NCBI RefSeq assembly: GCF_001642995.1
Contig: NZ_LOHS01000088.1
Span: 62,001-126,000, forward strand
DNA from: Streptomyces jeddahensis
GTDB taxonomy: Bacteria > Actinomycetota > Actinomycetes > Streptomycetales > Streptomycetaceae
DNA length: 64,000 bases
Direction of reading: 5' to 3'
The stretch's first letter is position 1; each line of letters starts with the position of its first letter. The notes beneath the pieces were generated by a model. The model saw only the letters and a program-made list of their open reading frames with translations. It ran no database searches and was not told the origin of the DNA. Shown one piece after another: positions 17,901 to 26,800 of this stretch. Position numbers and translations under genes: made by a program.

Positions 17901-19499
17901 GACAAGTCGGCACACGCCGGCGAGACGTACTACTACACCGTCACCGCCGTGAACGCCTCCGGACCCGGCTGGACGTCCCACGCCGTTCCCGCGGCACTCG
18001 AGGCGCCCACCACCCCGGGACTCAAGGGCACCGACTGGCGCGACGACGCCCTCGGCACGGCACGCGCCGGAAGCGCCGTCGTCCGCGGCACCACGGTCAG
18101 CGTCCTCGGGGCCCATGGTGATGGGCTCGGCGACGGGGACGACTACCAGGTTCTGGAGCGCGCCATCGAGGACGAGCTGCACTACGTGAGCCGGCCCTCG
18201 ACCGGAAGCTTCACACTCACGGCCCGGATCGATGCCGCCCGCGGGCCGCTCACAGGCCTGATGCTGCGCGACAGGATCCACCCCGACACGCGCCACTTGT
18301 ACTTCGGCGCCGACGCCGACGGCGACCTCGTCCTGCAGAACCGCACCCGCGACAGCCGTCACGACTGGCAAGACGACAAGCGCTCACCGATCACCAGGAA
18401 GCTGGACGGGCAGACGCTCGCCGCCACCCCGTATCTCCGCCTCGTGAGGGACTTCGCCACGCACCGGGTGCTGGCCCAGGCCTCGGCCGACGGTCAGACC
18501 TGGGCGACCGTCGGGACGCTCTTCACGCCCTTCCCGTACGGCCTCCACGCCGGGCTTGCCGCCACCGGTGACGCCACCTTCGCCAAGGTGGCCCTGGACC
18601 GGATTCCCGCCGACGTCGTGCTCGTGTCCGTCGACCGGGATGCCGACACCGTCACCGTCCGCTGGAACAAGCCCGAGGACGCCCTGGCGTTCACGCTCGC
18701 CCGGTCGAGCGACGGCGAGCAGTGGGAGACGGTCGCCGAGGGCACCCGCGACTACTCCCACAAGGACGAGGGGTTCCGGCACGGCCAGCGGTACTACAGG
18801 GTGACCGCGGCTCTCGTCGGCGGTGGCACCAGGGAGAGCACCGAACCGGCCGTCGCCGTCGCCGAGACGCTCGCGCAGGTGCTCACCCGCGCCCGAAGGA
18901 CCGATCCGGCCGAATGGACGAAGAAGAGCTACGCGGCCTTCACCGCCGAGATCGACCGCATCGAGAAGGCAGGCGGCGAGTCCGGGGCCGACCAGGACAA
19001 GCTCATCGACGACGTCTACGCGGCGTACGGGCTGCTGGTCCCCGTAGAGACCCTGCTGCGGAAGTTCGCGGTCACCCAGGAGATGGTCGCGGCGTCCACC
19101 ATCGTGTGGCCGGGGACGGGCACCACGGCGTCCAACGGCTGGAAGGCGTTCGACGGCAACACCGCCACGTACACCGACACGCTGGCGAGCGAGAGCTGGA
19201 TCGACATCGACGCCGGTGGCAAGGGCCCGGTCACGGTCGACCGGATCCGCTTCTATCCGCGCTCGGACGCGGCGGACAAGATCCTCCGCTCCAACGGCAC
19301 CGTCTTCCGCGGCTCGAACGACGGCGGGCAGACCTGGACGGATCTGCACACCATCAGCGGCGTCTCGGCTGCCCGATGGTACGAGGTGAAGCTCGCCGAG
19401 CGTGCCTCGTACCAGAGGATCCGCATCTACGACGGGCACAACGGGCGCTGCAATCTTGCGGAGGTGGAGTTCTGGTACATGCTGCCGGACACCGAATGA
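15000..19499 (+). CDS. Tat-exported multidomain carbohydrate-active-type protein, 1499 aa
   Basis: The N-terminus VTRRSVLATAAAGTG has a twin-arginine signal ending near AYA. Residues ~45-900 are a large region rich in aromatic and acidic motifs (YEGAWEAHEGLRVIG, GYVANYGEATNYLPEW, HEGDEELNDRILEIALRNLH), reminiscent of alpha/alpha-barrel polysaccharide lyases or hydrolases, then a beta region. After ~910 come an FN3-like domain, a concanavalin/DUF1349-like domain (~1020-1200), another FN3-like domain, a helical FIVAR-like segment (~1295-1355) and an F5/8 type C (CBM32-like) domain at the end. It probably binds and degrades a polysaccharide outside the cell. I cannot name the catalytic family or substrate. 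Confidence 0.8.
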   Translation: MPVTRRSVLATAAAGTGSLALTGWSWTAAEPAYAADSEAAPEGARRLGMIDFGDPDSEAAHGFDGPDTAVVDGNAGDKARVAKPLATPGIKGGDLRFTLKVDPVHQNHLTVKFWGGDTSTYKTIAYINGEQIGYRRSGDYEALNTGTSRPLPGRFFYATIMLPLEHTRGQSQAEITLRTYDGGFSNKVTADSRGYYRAYTHIGAYLDLSDDPQADFTPPTDTVADIDDAAKQALVDGYVADQVKLFTSLSAKVDGSASGNLSIVRYVEELFFYAGALARASWCPAKTAAEKKAALVRIFKCVDNHTKDYYGNTKLLARGGHQGDWGGYYGALGQALYLVENVIADNDVYGREAFETFLEEPFTTGTQEGETSLKDVGWDGGPLTRRGAWERVLKANFDYARSRLSYIYNQVMYTYEGAWEAHEGLRVIGSTFYEGKARSHRIVGESLGWEPFLGEEVLVGPDGQDLDLFHSLFYHDTTARWTDDYIKYVIKGLAKSKLDKDGNVVRRLPLGTHYTTMTEAGHTRENGYVANYGEATNYLPEWFHRTWGHEGDEELNDRILEIALRNLHARSHARMTDLDDNLKRFMRMEMVIDERNTNYPGFPGYVLRISEGKILHYVSLARHMAEHADRYAGDEWKTTRTYAREAVGFAQQQIADHQYFSTFSSVRSKNKYDLELAETWAYLKAHEPTGIVHPHTDFAYYTSAELSALGVKVADYERFAWVDVDCMFVSLRDGDTHIWGHLNERQRGFARNGRLHVRHANRDHIVQIDTNGLFQYEDYWARMDNIDVDFMEDQQTGDGTAPQALAGEIAPITYQPGVGTVRRENFEADHAYSGYPDLLTARYGRYLFVFNTTRKAYGNERSFTVDLPADHTGSTVLDLVTGKELPVTEGAVEIGPKTGLVLRLSATGQRELLPAHVDFVQALPGDGAVTVAWQTTPGADHYQVRRAIRKNGPYALIAPKVTGRHFDDKSAHAGETYYYTVTAVNASGPGWTSHAVPAALEAPTTPGLKGTDWRDDALGTARAGSAVVRGTTVSVLGAHGDGLGDGDDYQVLERAIEDELHYVSRPSTGSFTLTARIDAARGPLTGLMLRDRIHPDTRHLYFGADADGDLVLQNRTRDSRHDWQDDKRSPITRKLDGQTLAATPYLRLVRDFATHRVLAQASADGQTWATVGTLFTPFPYGLHAGLAATGDATFAKVALDRIPADVVLVSVDRDADTVTVRWNKPEDALAFTLARSSDGEQWETVAEGTRDYSHKDEGFRHGQRYYRVTAALVGGGTRESTEPAVAVAETLAQVLTRARRTDPAEWTKKSYAAFTAEIDRIEKAGGESGADQDKLIDDVYAAYGLLVPVETLLRKFAVTQEMVAASTIVWPGTGTTASNGWKAFDGNTATYTDTLASESWIDIDAGGKGPVTVDRIRFYPRSDAADKILRSNGTVFRGSNDGGQTWTDLHTISGVSAARWYEVKLAERASYQRIRIYDGHNGRCNLAEVEFWYMLPDTE

Positions 19500-19543
19500 C
19501 CCGGTGAACCCGGTGACCGCACGCGCGGGCCTGCGGGCCTGTT

Positions 19544-19577
19544 GAGGCGCCCTGCCCGATGCCGGGCAGGGCGCCTC
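19544..19577. terminator. Strong bidirectional terminator
   Basis: A perfect 15-bp stem (GAGGCGCCCTGCCCG and its complement) with a 4-base loop lies between two convergent genes: the Tat-exported protein gene ends at 19499 and the baeRF gene ends at 19639. It should stop transcription from both sides. Confidence 0.85.
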
Positions 19578-19638
19578 ACTTCATACTCGCCGCCGGGCAC
19601 GGCCCAGACAGGTGCTCCTCCCGTGGGCGCCGCTGGGC

Positions 19639-20739
19639 TCAGTACCGCAGGGCGCCGGCGATGTGCTGTGTCTCGTCGAGCGTGCCGTCCGGGACGAAGC
19701 GGACATCGGCGCCGGTTTCCAGGGCCTGCTCGACGATCTCGTCGATGATGTCGTCGCGGGCGTCCAGATCAGTGCTCTCGGCCGGGATCAGATGGTCGCC
19801 GTCGTCGCGGACCGTGAGGCGGTAGTTCTCCTCGACGGCGAGCAGGCGGAGCCGGCCGGCGTTCGCCTCCTGCCAGACCTCGTCGACACCGGCGGCGAAC
19901 TCCTTCCGGCCGCGGGCCTTCTCCAGGTCCGCCAGCACGGAGGCGACCTCCTTCTCCTCCTCGGCGGCGATGACCGGCTGGATCGCCTGCCACACCGCTT
20001 CGGGGGTGCCGTGTGCGAGCCCGCCGTGCGGGATGGCGGTGGCGTTCCTGGCTGCCGTGCCGGCCTCGCGGAGCAGGGCGAGCGCCGCCGTTTCGCCGGT
20101 GATGTACAGCGGTCGCGGCTCGGCGTCCAGGACGCGGCCGAGTGCGTTGTCGGCGTCCCGCAGCCACAGGCGCGACGCCTCGTCACGGAAGGTGCTCGGC
20201 ACGTCGCCGATCTGCTGCTGGCCGCGCGGCTCGGCGTCCGGGTCCTGAAGGCTCCGGGTCAGCGGGAAGCCGGCCCTGCGCTCCTCGACGACGCGGTCCG
20301 GGCCGCCGTTCCACAGCGTGACGCGGTCGGCCGAGACGGCCAGCAGCCAGAACGTGCGCTCGGCTGCCCGCGCGGCGACGAGGTTGCGGGTCAGATAGGT
20401 GTCGGAGAGCACGACACGCTCGGGCACGGAGCGGCCCAAGTACCACACCTCGTGCTCGCCGGGCGCGGCGAAGATCACCAAGCCGTCCTCGGCGTGGACC
20501 AGGTCGAGGTCCGCCGTGGCCCTCTCGAGCTGCTGGATGACGTCGTTCCGCCGCTCCCGGGTGACGGCGGGGTCGGCCTCCAGCTGCTTCTTCGCGTCGG
20601 CCAGCAGATTGCGCAGGCGGACGGGGTCCTGGGTCCTGTCCGGCTCCCGGCGGTGTGTCGGCATCAGCAGGGACACCGCCGGATACGGCCGCGGCTGGCG
20701 CAGTCGGGCAAGGGCGGAGGGGCTGAGAGCGGGCTGCAT
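19639..20739 (-). CDS. baeRF-family (archaeo-eukaryotic release-factor-like) protein
   Basis: A 366-residue protein starting MQPALSPSALARLRQPRPYP and containing VSLLMPTHRREPDRTQDPVRLRNLLADA and VIFAAPGEHEVWYLG, with an eRF1-like C-terminal region (GGLAHGTPEAVWQAI, TGADVRFVPDGTLDETQHIAGALRY). This fits the bacterial baeRF families, proposed from comparative genomics to act on ribosomes or in ribosome rescue/hibernation. ATG at 20739 follows AAGGAGCG. No enzymatic GGQ motif was seen. A 28-codon ORF lies just upstream on the same strand. Confidence 0.8.
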   Translation of the reverse strand: MQPALSPSALARLRQPRPYPAVSLLMPTHRREPDRTQDPVRLRNLLADAKKQLEADPAVTRERRNDVIQQLERATADLDLVHAEDGLVIFAAPGEHEVWYLGRSVPERVVLSDTYLTRNLVAARAAERTFWLLAVSADRVTLWNGGPDRVVEERRAGFPLTRSLQDPDAEPRGQQQIGDVPSTFRDEASRLWLRDADNALGRVLDAEPRPLYITGETAALALLREAGTAARNATAIPHGGLAHGTPEAVWQAIQPVIAAEEEKEVASVLADLEKARGRKEFAAGVDEVWQEANAGRLRLLAVEENYRLTVRDDGDHLIPAESTDLDARDDIIDEIVEQALETGADVRFVPDGTLDETQHIAGALRY

Positions 20740-20855
20740 GACGCTCCTTCCGGGTTCAGAGGGTCGGTGACGACATGGCCGGGGCGCTGCACGGTGTGCC
20801 GTGTGCGGCGGGCTCTGGCCCTGGTGGGCGAGGCCCCGCCCGCGGCCTGCGTTCC

Positions 20856-20942
20856 TCAGCGGTCCGCGCCGGTGAGCTGGGCGGCGAGTTCCTGGCTGCG
20901 GTGCCGGGCTGGCGGAGAGCCGATCACGATGCGTTCTGACAT
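20856..20942 (-). CDS. Possible 28-aa small protein upstream of the baeRF gene
   Basis: ATG at 20942 with an upstream GGGAGG (spacer 4) opens MSERIVIGSPPARHRSQELA and ends QLTGADR. It is short, charged and has no membrane segment. The ribosome site and the codon pattern favour translation, but length alone makes this uncertain. It may be a leader of the baeRF gene, which starts ~117 bases further on. Confidence 0.35.
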   Translation of the reverse strand: MSERIVIGSPPARHRSQELAAQLTGADR

Positions 20943-21182
20943 GGTGCCTCCCGGGCGACCGACTAACCAATATGCACCATATGTCTGATTCGGTGATCAT
21001 GCCTGCGGTGCGCCTGGTGCGCCGACGTCGCGGGCTGACTGGGGTTGAGGCGGCTGGCGAATCGTCGTGCCGCGGATACGGGCCGTTACGGGGCCGGCTG
21101 CCACTCGGACCGCTGACACAGCGCCATGCCAACTGCGCGAGATTCAGGCCTTTTTCGCATGACACTTGCTAGGATCTGGACC

Positions 21183-21503
21183 GTGGGAATGTCACTGGGC
21201 GAGCGCGTGCGGGCCACCGTGGCGGCGCTGATGCAGATCACAGGCGAGTCCCAGGCGGAGCTCGCCTCCGCGCTCGGGGTCAACCAGACCCAGGTGAGCC
21301 GCCGTCAGACGGGCAGCGCCGCGTGGAGCCTGGACGACTGCGACGCGCTCGCCGCGCACTACGGCATCGATGTGCTCGACCTGCTGGCCGGCCCCACCCG
21401 GGCCTGCGAATCCCTCCCCGCCAGGCGTCGCCGCAGCTCTTCGCGTACGATGCCGGGCCGTCGGCGTCATTCAGGCGCGACGAAGGGGGCGGCGGCACGG
21501 TGA
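21183..21503 (+). CDS. XRE-family HTH regulator preceding the Tap-like gene
   Basis: A ~106-residue protein: VGMSLGERVRATVAALMQIT, then HTH AELASALGVNQTQVSRRQTG and WSLDDCDALAAHYGIDVLDLL, ending in an Arg/Ser-rich tail. GTG 21183 or ATG 21189 may start it; TAGGAT (21170-21175) ends seven bases before the GTG, so the mRNA may be leaderless. The stop (TGA 21501-21503) overlaps the GTG of the Tap-like gene, implying coupled expression. It probably regulates the tap-tpg-like operon it heads. Confidence 0.75.
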   Translation: MGMSLGERVRATVAALMQITGESQAELASALGVNQTQVSRRQTGSAAWSLDDCDALAAHYGIDVLDLLAGPTRACESLPARRRRSSSRTMPGRRRHSGATKGAAAR

Positions 21504-23179
21504 CGGGCTTCGAGGCGATCGACGCACTCCTGGCCGGTGTCCGCAGGAGGCCGAGCTGCCCGCGCCCGAGCGGCGGCGCGCCCTGCGGGAGGCGCTGGGG
21601 CTGTCGCGCACGCAGGTGGCGCAGGCGCTCGGGGTCAGCCCGTCGACGGTGGGCGGCTGGGAGGCGGGACGGGACCCCAGCGGTGACACGCGCGAGAAGT
21701 ACGCGTACTTCCTGCAGGGCGCGCAGGCAAAGCTGGATGCCGAGGGCGCGCAGGCGAAGCTGGACGCAGAGGCGGCGCCCTCGGCCGCTCATGACGCCAC
21801 GGAGGCAGAGCCCGGAGCCGACGAGCACGGGGGCCACGAGCACGCAGGCGACGAGGTCGAGACGCTGGCGGTGCCCCAGCCGTGCGTCCTGTGTGGGCAG
21901 CCCGCCGCCCATCAGGTCGCCGGTTTCCCGCAGCACCTCGACCCGGCCGAGTGCGCCGGGGCGGCCGACCGAACGGGCCGAGCCGAGGGAGCGGACCGAG
22001 CTGACCGAACAGGCAGAACAGATCATGCAGACCGAGCCGACCGAGCGGACCGAGCTGACAGAACAGATGAGGCCGACCGAGCGGCTCGAAGCGATGGCGG
22101 TGACCGAGGCGGCCGAACCGGGCGCCAGCCGGTCAAGGTCATCCCGGTCGGCCGCCGGATGCAGGAGGCCTCCGAGACACGGGACCTGATCGGCGAGGCG
22201 GTCGCGGCGGCGCTCACCCAGCACGCCGGAGACGTGGAGGCGGCGACCGCCGCCCTGGTGAAGCGCGCCATCCCGGACGCGATGGCGCTGCTGGACGAGA
22301 CACGCAAGGGCGGGCGGTACGACATCGTGGCGTACCCCTGGATCCCGGACATCCTGCGCAAGCAGACGTCCCGCGGAGCCGACCAGATCTGGGAGGCCCG
22401 TCCCAAGTGGGCACGGCCCGAACTGCCCGCGGGGCGGCACGAGGTGACGGCGTTGGACATCAACGGCGCCTATCTCTCCGCGCTCAAGACCCATCTGCCG
22501 ATCGGTCAGCTGGAGCACTCCACCGGCTTCGGCCACGACCGCCGCCGCGCCGGCGTGCACCTGATCACGCCGCCCGACTGGGAGCACGACGCGGTCCTGC
22601 CCAACCCGCTGGGCAGCCGCGACGAACCCGGCCCGCTGTGGGTCACGGAACCTACTCTGCGCCTGCTGCTGCGCCTGTCCGGCCCGCAGTACGGGCTGTG
22701 CGAACCCCCGGTGATCCACGAAGTCGTTCACGTCCGGCGCGACGGAGAACCTGCTGGAGAAGTTCCGCGTCGCGCTCAAGGACGCCCGGGACAGGGCGAT
22801 CGCCGACGAGGACGAGGTGACGCTGGAGTACGTGAAGGCGATGTAGTCCAAGTTCGTCGCGACGATGGGGGAGTCGAACTACAACCGCGAGCTGTACCGG
22901 CCCGACTGGATGCACCTCATCCGCTCCCAGGCCTTCGCCAACCTATGGATGAAGGCGTACAAGGCCCACGGCGAAGGGCTCACCGTGGTGCGCGCGATGG
23001 GCACCGACGAACTGCACGTCATCGGCGACTGGCGGCGGGTCTTCGCCGAGGGCCGCGGCGTTGCCGAGGTGAAGGTCAAGGACGTCTACAGCGTCGGCGA
23101 GGACCCCCGCTCGGCGACGGCGCCGGCCGACGGCGAGAACGGCGACACCGAGGTGACGGAAGGGACCGCACGTGCCTGA
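21500..23179 (+). pseudogene. Tap-like (telomere-associated protein) gene, broken by two frameshifts and one stop
   Basis: The reading frame starts GTG ACG GGC TTC (MTGFEAIDALLAG), must shift by one base near 21540 to continue QEAELPAPERRRALREALGL with HTH SRTQVAQALGVSPSTVGGWE, runs to HEVVHVRRDGE near 22740, shifts again to ENLLEKFRVALKDARDRA, meets TAG at 22844-22846 in the middle of EYVKAM-SKFVATMGES, and ends at 23179. HTH followed by a large domain, upstream of a Tpg-like gene, matches the Streptomyces tap-tpg arrangement as I recall it. The middle has DINGAYLSAL and later MGTDELHVI, reminiscent of B-family polymerase palm motifs. It overlaps both neighbours. Three separate lesions make real decay more likely than sequencing error. 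Confidence 0.65.
21955..22090 (+). repeat. GACCGA-type short tandem repeats inside the Tap-like gene
   Basis: A ~130-base tract of imperfect GACCGAGCN/GCGGACCGA units encodes a run of ADR/TDR tripeptides. Just upstream, AQAKLDAE is tandemly duplicated (~21720-21770). Both probably vary by slippage and form an unstructured linker between the HTH and the large domain. Confidence 0.7.
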
Positions 23180-23741
23180 GCGCACCATCGAGTTCGGCAA
23201 GTACGGTGCCCGCGGCATCAAGGGCAGCGATGCCGTGGCCCGGCAGCTCGACGCCCTCGCCGGCTTCGTCGCCACGCCCGTCACCACGCGCCGCGGCCTC
23301 ATGGCCCGCCTGCACTACCTGACCAGGTCCGACCACGCCCGCGCCGCGGCCCGCGAGGCGGGCCTGACCATGACGGATCGCACGCTCAAGGCATGGCTCG
23401 AGGGCTGGCGCAGCCCGACGAAGAAGAACCTGGAGAGGATCGACACCGCCTACCGCGCGGTACGCCGCCGCAACGTCGCGCGCTATCTTCTGGCCCGCCT
23501 CAACGCCCGCGGCGACACCCGTGTCGAACTTCACCCCCTCAACCAGTCGCAGGTCATCCGCACACGCCAGCGGGTCGTCGAGTTCCGCAGCCTCACCATT
23601 CGCCACTGGGACCGCATCGTCGAGGCCTGGGCGGCAGGCGACATGCAGGCGCTCGATGACGCATGGACCGACCAGATCGTCGACCTGGGCTCCGAGTGGG
23701 GCCAGTACGAGTACGTCACGAACGTCGGCTTCGCCGCCTGA
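23172..23741 (+). CDS. Tpg-like putative terminal protein
   Basis: A 189-residue basic protein starting with GTG (PERTIEFGKYGARGIKGSDA) behind GGAAGGG, overlapping the end of the Tap-like gene by 8 bases. The middle has a helix-turn-helix-like region (AAREAGLTMTDRTLKAWLEG) followed by SPTKKNLERIDTAYRAVRRRNVARYL, resembling in layout the HTH plus basic region of Streptomyces Tpg, the ~185-residue protein covalently bound to linear replicon ends. Length and position after a Tap-like gene support this, but direct sequence identity to Tpg is weak by eye. Unlike its neighbour it is intact. It might instead be a DNA-binding regulator. Confidence 0.5.
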   Translation: MPERTIEFGKYGARGIKGSDAVARQLDALAGFVATPVTTRRGLMARLHYLTRSDHARAAAREAGLTMTDRTLKAWLEGWRSPTKKNLERIDTAYRAVRRRNVARYLLARLNARGDTRVELHPLNQSQVIRTRQRVVEFRSLTIRHWDRIVEAWAAGDMQALDDAWTDQIVDLGSEWGQYEYVTNVGFAA

Positions 23742-23821
23742 CGCGGGGCCGCCCCACCGGGCCGCTCACACACCCCCGCCCCCCGCTGTGCAGACCGCGT
23801 AACCGCTCATGATCCACTCAT

Positions 23822-23837
23822 GTCACATCGGCGTAAC
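23822..23837. promoter_or_regulatory. GlnR-box-like element upstream of the nitrate reductase
   Basis: GTCAC, six bases, GTAAC (23822-23837) matches two GlnR half-sites (GTnAC) at the standard 11-base period, 50 bases before the GTG of the nitrate reductase gene. GlnR is the known activator of nitrate assimilation in Streptomyces. Binding here is inferred. Confidence 0.5.
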
Positions 23838-23886
23838 GGGCATTTCGTACGGTCGACGTGCAGAAACCGCACGAGAGGGGCCGCCC

Positions 23887-26800
23887 GTGACCGAGACCAC
23901 CGACCAGGTGCGAACGGTCTGCTCGTACTGCGGCGTGGGCTGCGGCATGGTCCTCGACATCGGCATGGGCCCCGACGGGCGGCGGAAGGTCCTCAAGGCG
24001 TACGGCGACAAGGCGCACCCCGCTAACTTCGGGCGGCTGTGCACCAAGGGCGCCACCACGGCCGACATGCTCACCGCCCCCGGCCGCCTGGGCAGCGCGC
24101 TCGTGCGGGACCGGCGCGACGAGGAGCCCGTGCCCAGCCCCGTGGACGGGGCGATCAGCGAGACGGCGCGGCGGCTGCGGGCGATCATCGACGAGCACGG
24201 TCCGGACGCGGTCGCCTTCTACGTCTCCGGGCAGATGAGCCTGGAGGCCCAGTACCTGGCGAACAAGCTGGCCAAGGGCTTCGTCCGCACCAACCAGATC
24301 GAGTCGAACTCGCGCCTGTGCATGGCCAGCGCCGGCACCGGCTACAAGCTCTCGCTGGGCGCGGACGGCCCGCCCGGCTCGTACCAGGACTTCGACCGCG
24401 CCGACGTCTTCCTGGCCATCGGCTCCAACATGGCCGACTGCCACCCCATCCTCTTCCTGCGGATGATGGACCGGGTCAAGGCCGGCGCCAAGCTGATCGT
24501 GGTCGACCCGCGACGCACCGCGACCGCCGACAAGGCCGACCTGTTCCTGCAGATCAAGCCAGGGACCGACCTGGCCCTGCTCAACGGCCTGCTGCACCTG
24601 CTGCACGAGAACGGGCACACGGACGAGGCGTTCATCGCCGCGCACACCGAGGGCTGGGAGGCGATGCCGGAGTTCCTCGCCGACTACCCGCCCTCCGCCG
24701 TCGCCGAGATCACCGGAATCCCGGAGGACGACATCCGTCAGGCGGCTCGGCTCATCGGCGAGGCCGGGGAGTGGATGAGCTGCTGGACCATGGGCCTCAA
24801 CCAGTCCACGCACGGCACGTGGAACACCAACGCCCTGGTCAACCTGCACCTCGCCACGGGCGCGATCTGCCGCCCCGGCAGCGGGCCCTTCTCGCTGACC
24901 GGCCAGCCCAACGCCATGGGCGGCCGCGAGATGGGCTACATGGGCCCGGGACTGCCGGGTCAGCGATCGGTGCTGGTGGACGACGAGCGCGCCTTCGTCG
25001 AGGACCTGTGGGAGCTGCCTCCGGGGACGATCAGGAAGGACGGCGTCGGCAAGGGCACCGTCGAGATGTTCCAGCAGATGGCGGACGGCAAGATCAAGGC
25101 CTGCTGGATCATCTGCACCAACCCCGTCGCCTCCGTCGCCAACCGCAGGACCGTCATCGAGGGTCTCGAGGCGGCCGAGTTCGTCGTCACGCAGGACGTC
25201 TTCGCCGACACCGAGACGAACGCGTACGCCGATGTCGTCCTGCCCGGCGCCCTGTGGACCGAGACCGAGGGCGTCCTGATCAACAGCGAGCGCAACCTCA
25301 CCCTGGCCCAGCCGGCGGTGGACGCGCCGGGCGACGCACTGGCGGACTGGCGGATCATCGCGGCCGTCGCCTGCGAGATGGGGTACGAGAAGGGATTCTC
25401 GTACGACAGCGCGGAGCAGATCTTCGAGGAGATCAAGCGCGCCTGGAACCCCAAGACCGGCTACGACCTGCGGGGTGTCACGTACGAGCGGCTTCGGGAC
25501 ACGTCCGTGCAGTGGCCGGCTCCCGACGAGGACGGGCCGGACCGCAACCCGATCCGGTACGTGGACGGCGACGCCGGGCCGGTCTTTCCCACGGCGAGCG
25601 GGCGGGCCGTGTTCTACGCCAGGCCGCACATCCCCGCAGCCGAGATGCCGGACGACGACTACCCTTACGTCCTGAACACGGGACGGCTCCAGCACCAGTG
25701 GCACACCCTGACCAAGACGGGGAAGGTGGCGAAGCTCAACAAGCTCAACCCCGGGCCGTTCGTCGAGCTGCATCCGCAGGACGCTGAGGCACTGGGCATC
25801 GCGGAGGGCGACTCGGTGGAGGTCGCTTCGCGGCGCGGCCGAGCCGTGCTGCCCGCGGCGGTCACCGACCGGGTGCAGCCCGGGTGCTGTTTCGCGCCCT
25901 TCCACTGGAACGACCTCTTCGGGGAGTACCTGAGCGTCAACGCCGTGACCAGCGACGCCGTGGACCCGCTCTCCTTCCAGCCGGAGCTGAAGGTGTGCGC
26001 GGTGTCGCTCACGAAGGTGGCGTCGGCGCCGGGTGCCCCGGCGGAGCCCGTGTCGCTCGACGTGGCCACGCCCTCCGCGGTCAGCCCCGTGGCCGTCGTG
26101 CCCACCGCCGTCACGCCCGGTTCGGCTGCGAGCGCCTTCGGCCTTGAACCGGGCCCGCCGCCCGTGCTGACCGCGCAGGAGCGCCAGTACCTGGTCGGCT
26201 TCCTCGCCGGAATCGATTCCGGCAGCCCCGGCGTGCCCGTCCTCCCGCCCGGGGCGCCCTTCAGCCCCGAACACGCGCTGTGGGTGAACGGCGTGCTGGC
26301 CGGGATGTACTCACGGACCACGGCCCCCGCGACGACCGCGGAACCCCACACCCCCGTACGGGAAGTCGTCGTGCTGTGGGCCTCGCAGACTGGCAACGCC
26401 GAGGACTTCGCCGCGGCCACCGCCGAGCGGCTCGCCGCGACCGGCCACAAGGCGACCCTGGCCGGCATGGACGACACCGACCTGCGAGCCCTCCCGCCCG
26501 GCGCCGACGTCCTCCTGATCACCAGCACCTTCGGCGACGGCGACGCTCCCGACAACGGCGCCGGCTTCTGGGACGCCCTGGCCGCGCCCGACACCCCGCG
26601 CCTGGACGGTCTGCGGTACGCGGTGCTCGCCTTCGGCGACTCGTCGTACGACGACTTCTGCGGCCACGGCCGCCGCCTGGACCAGCGCCTGGACGAGCTG
26701 GGGGCGGTGCGCCTCGCTCCGCGCACCGACTGCGAACCCGATTACGAGCCCTCGGCCCAGGCCTGGCTCGACCAGGTCCTCACCGCCCTGACCGGAGCAC

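Noticed and set aside
14721..18371. Open frame of more than 1200 codons antisense to the Tat-exported protein gene
   Set aside because: It is the usual GC-rich shadow frame; its product is Val/Gly/Arg-rich without domains and the opposite strand has a signal peptide, domains and correct codon use.
21955..22090. CRISPR array
   Set aside because: The repeats are short, irregular, contiguous and lie inside a coding region with no spacers.
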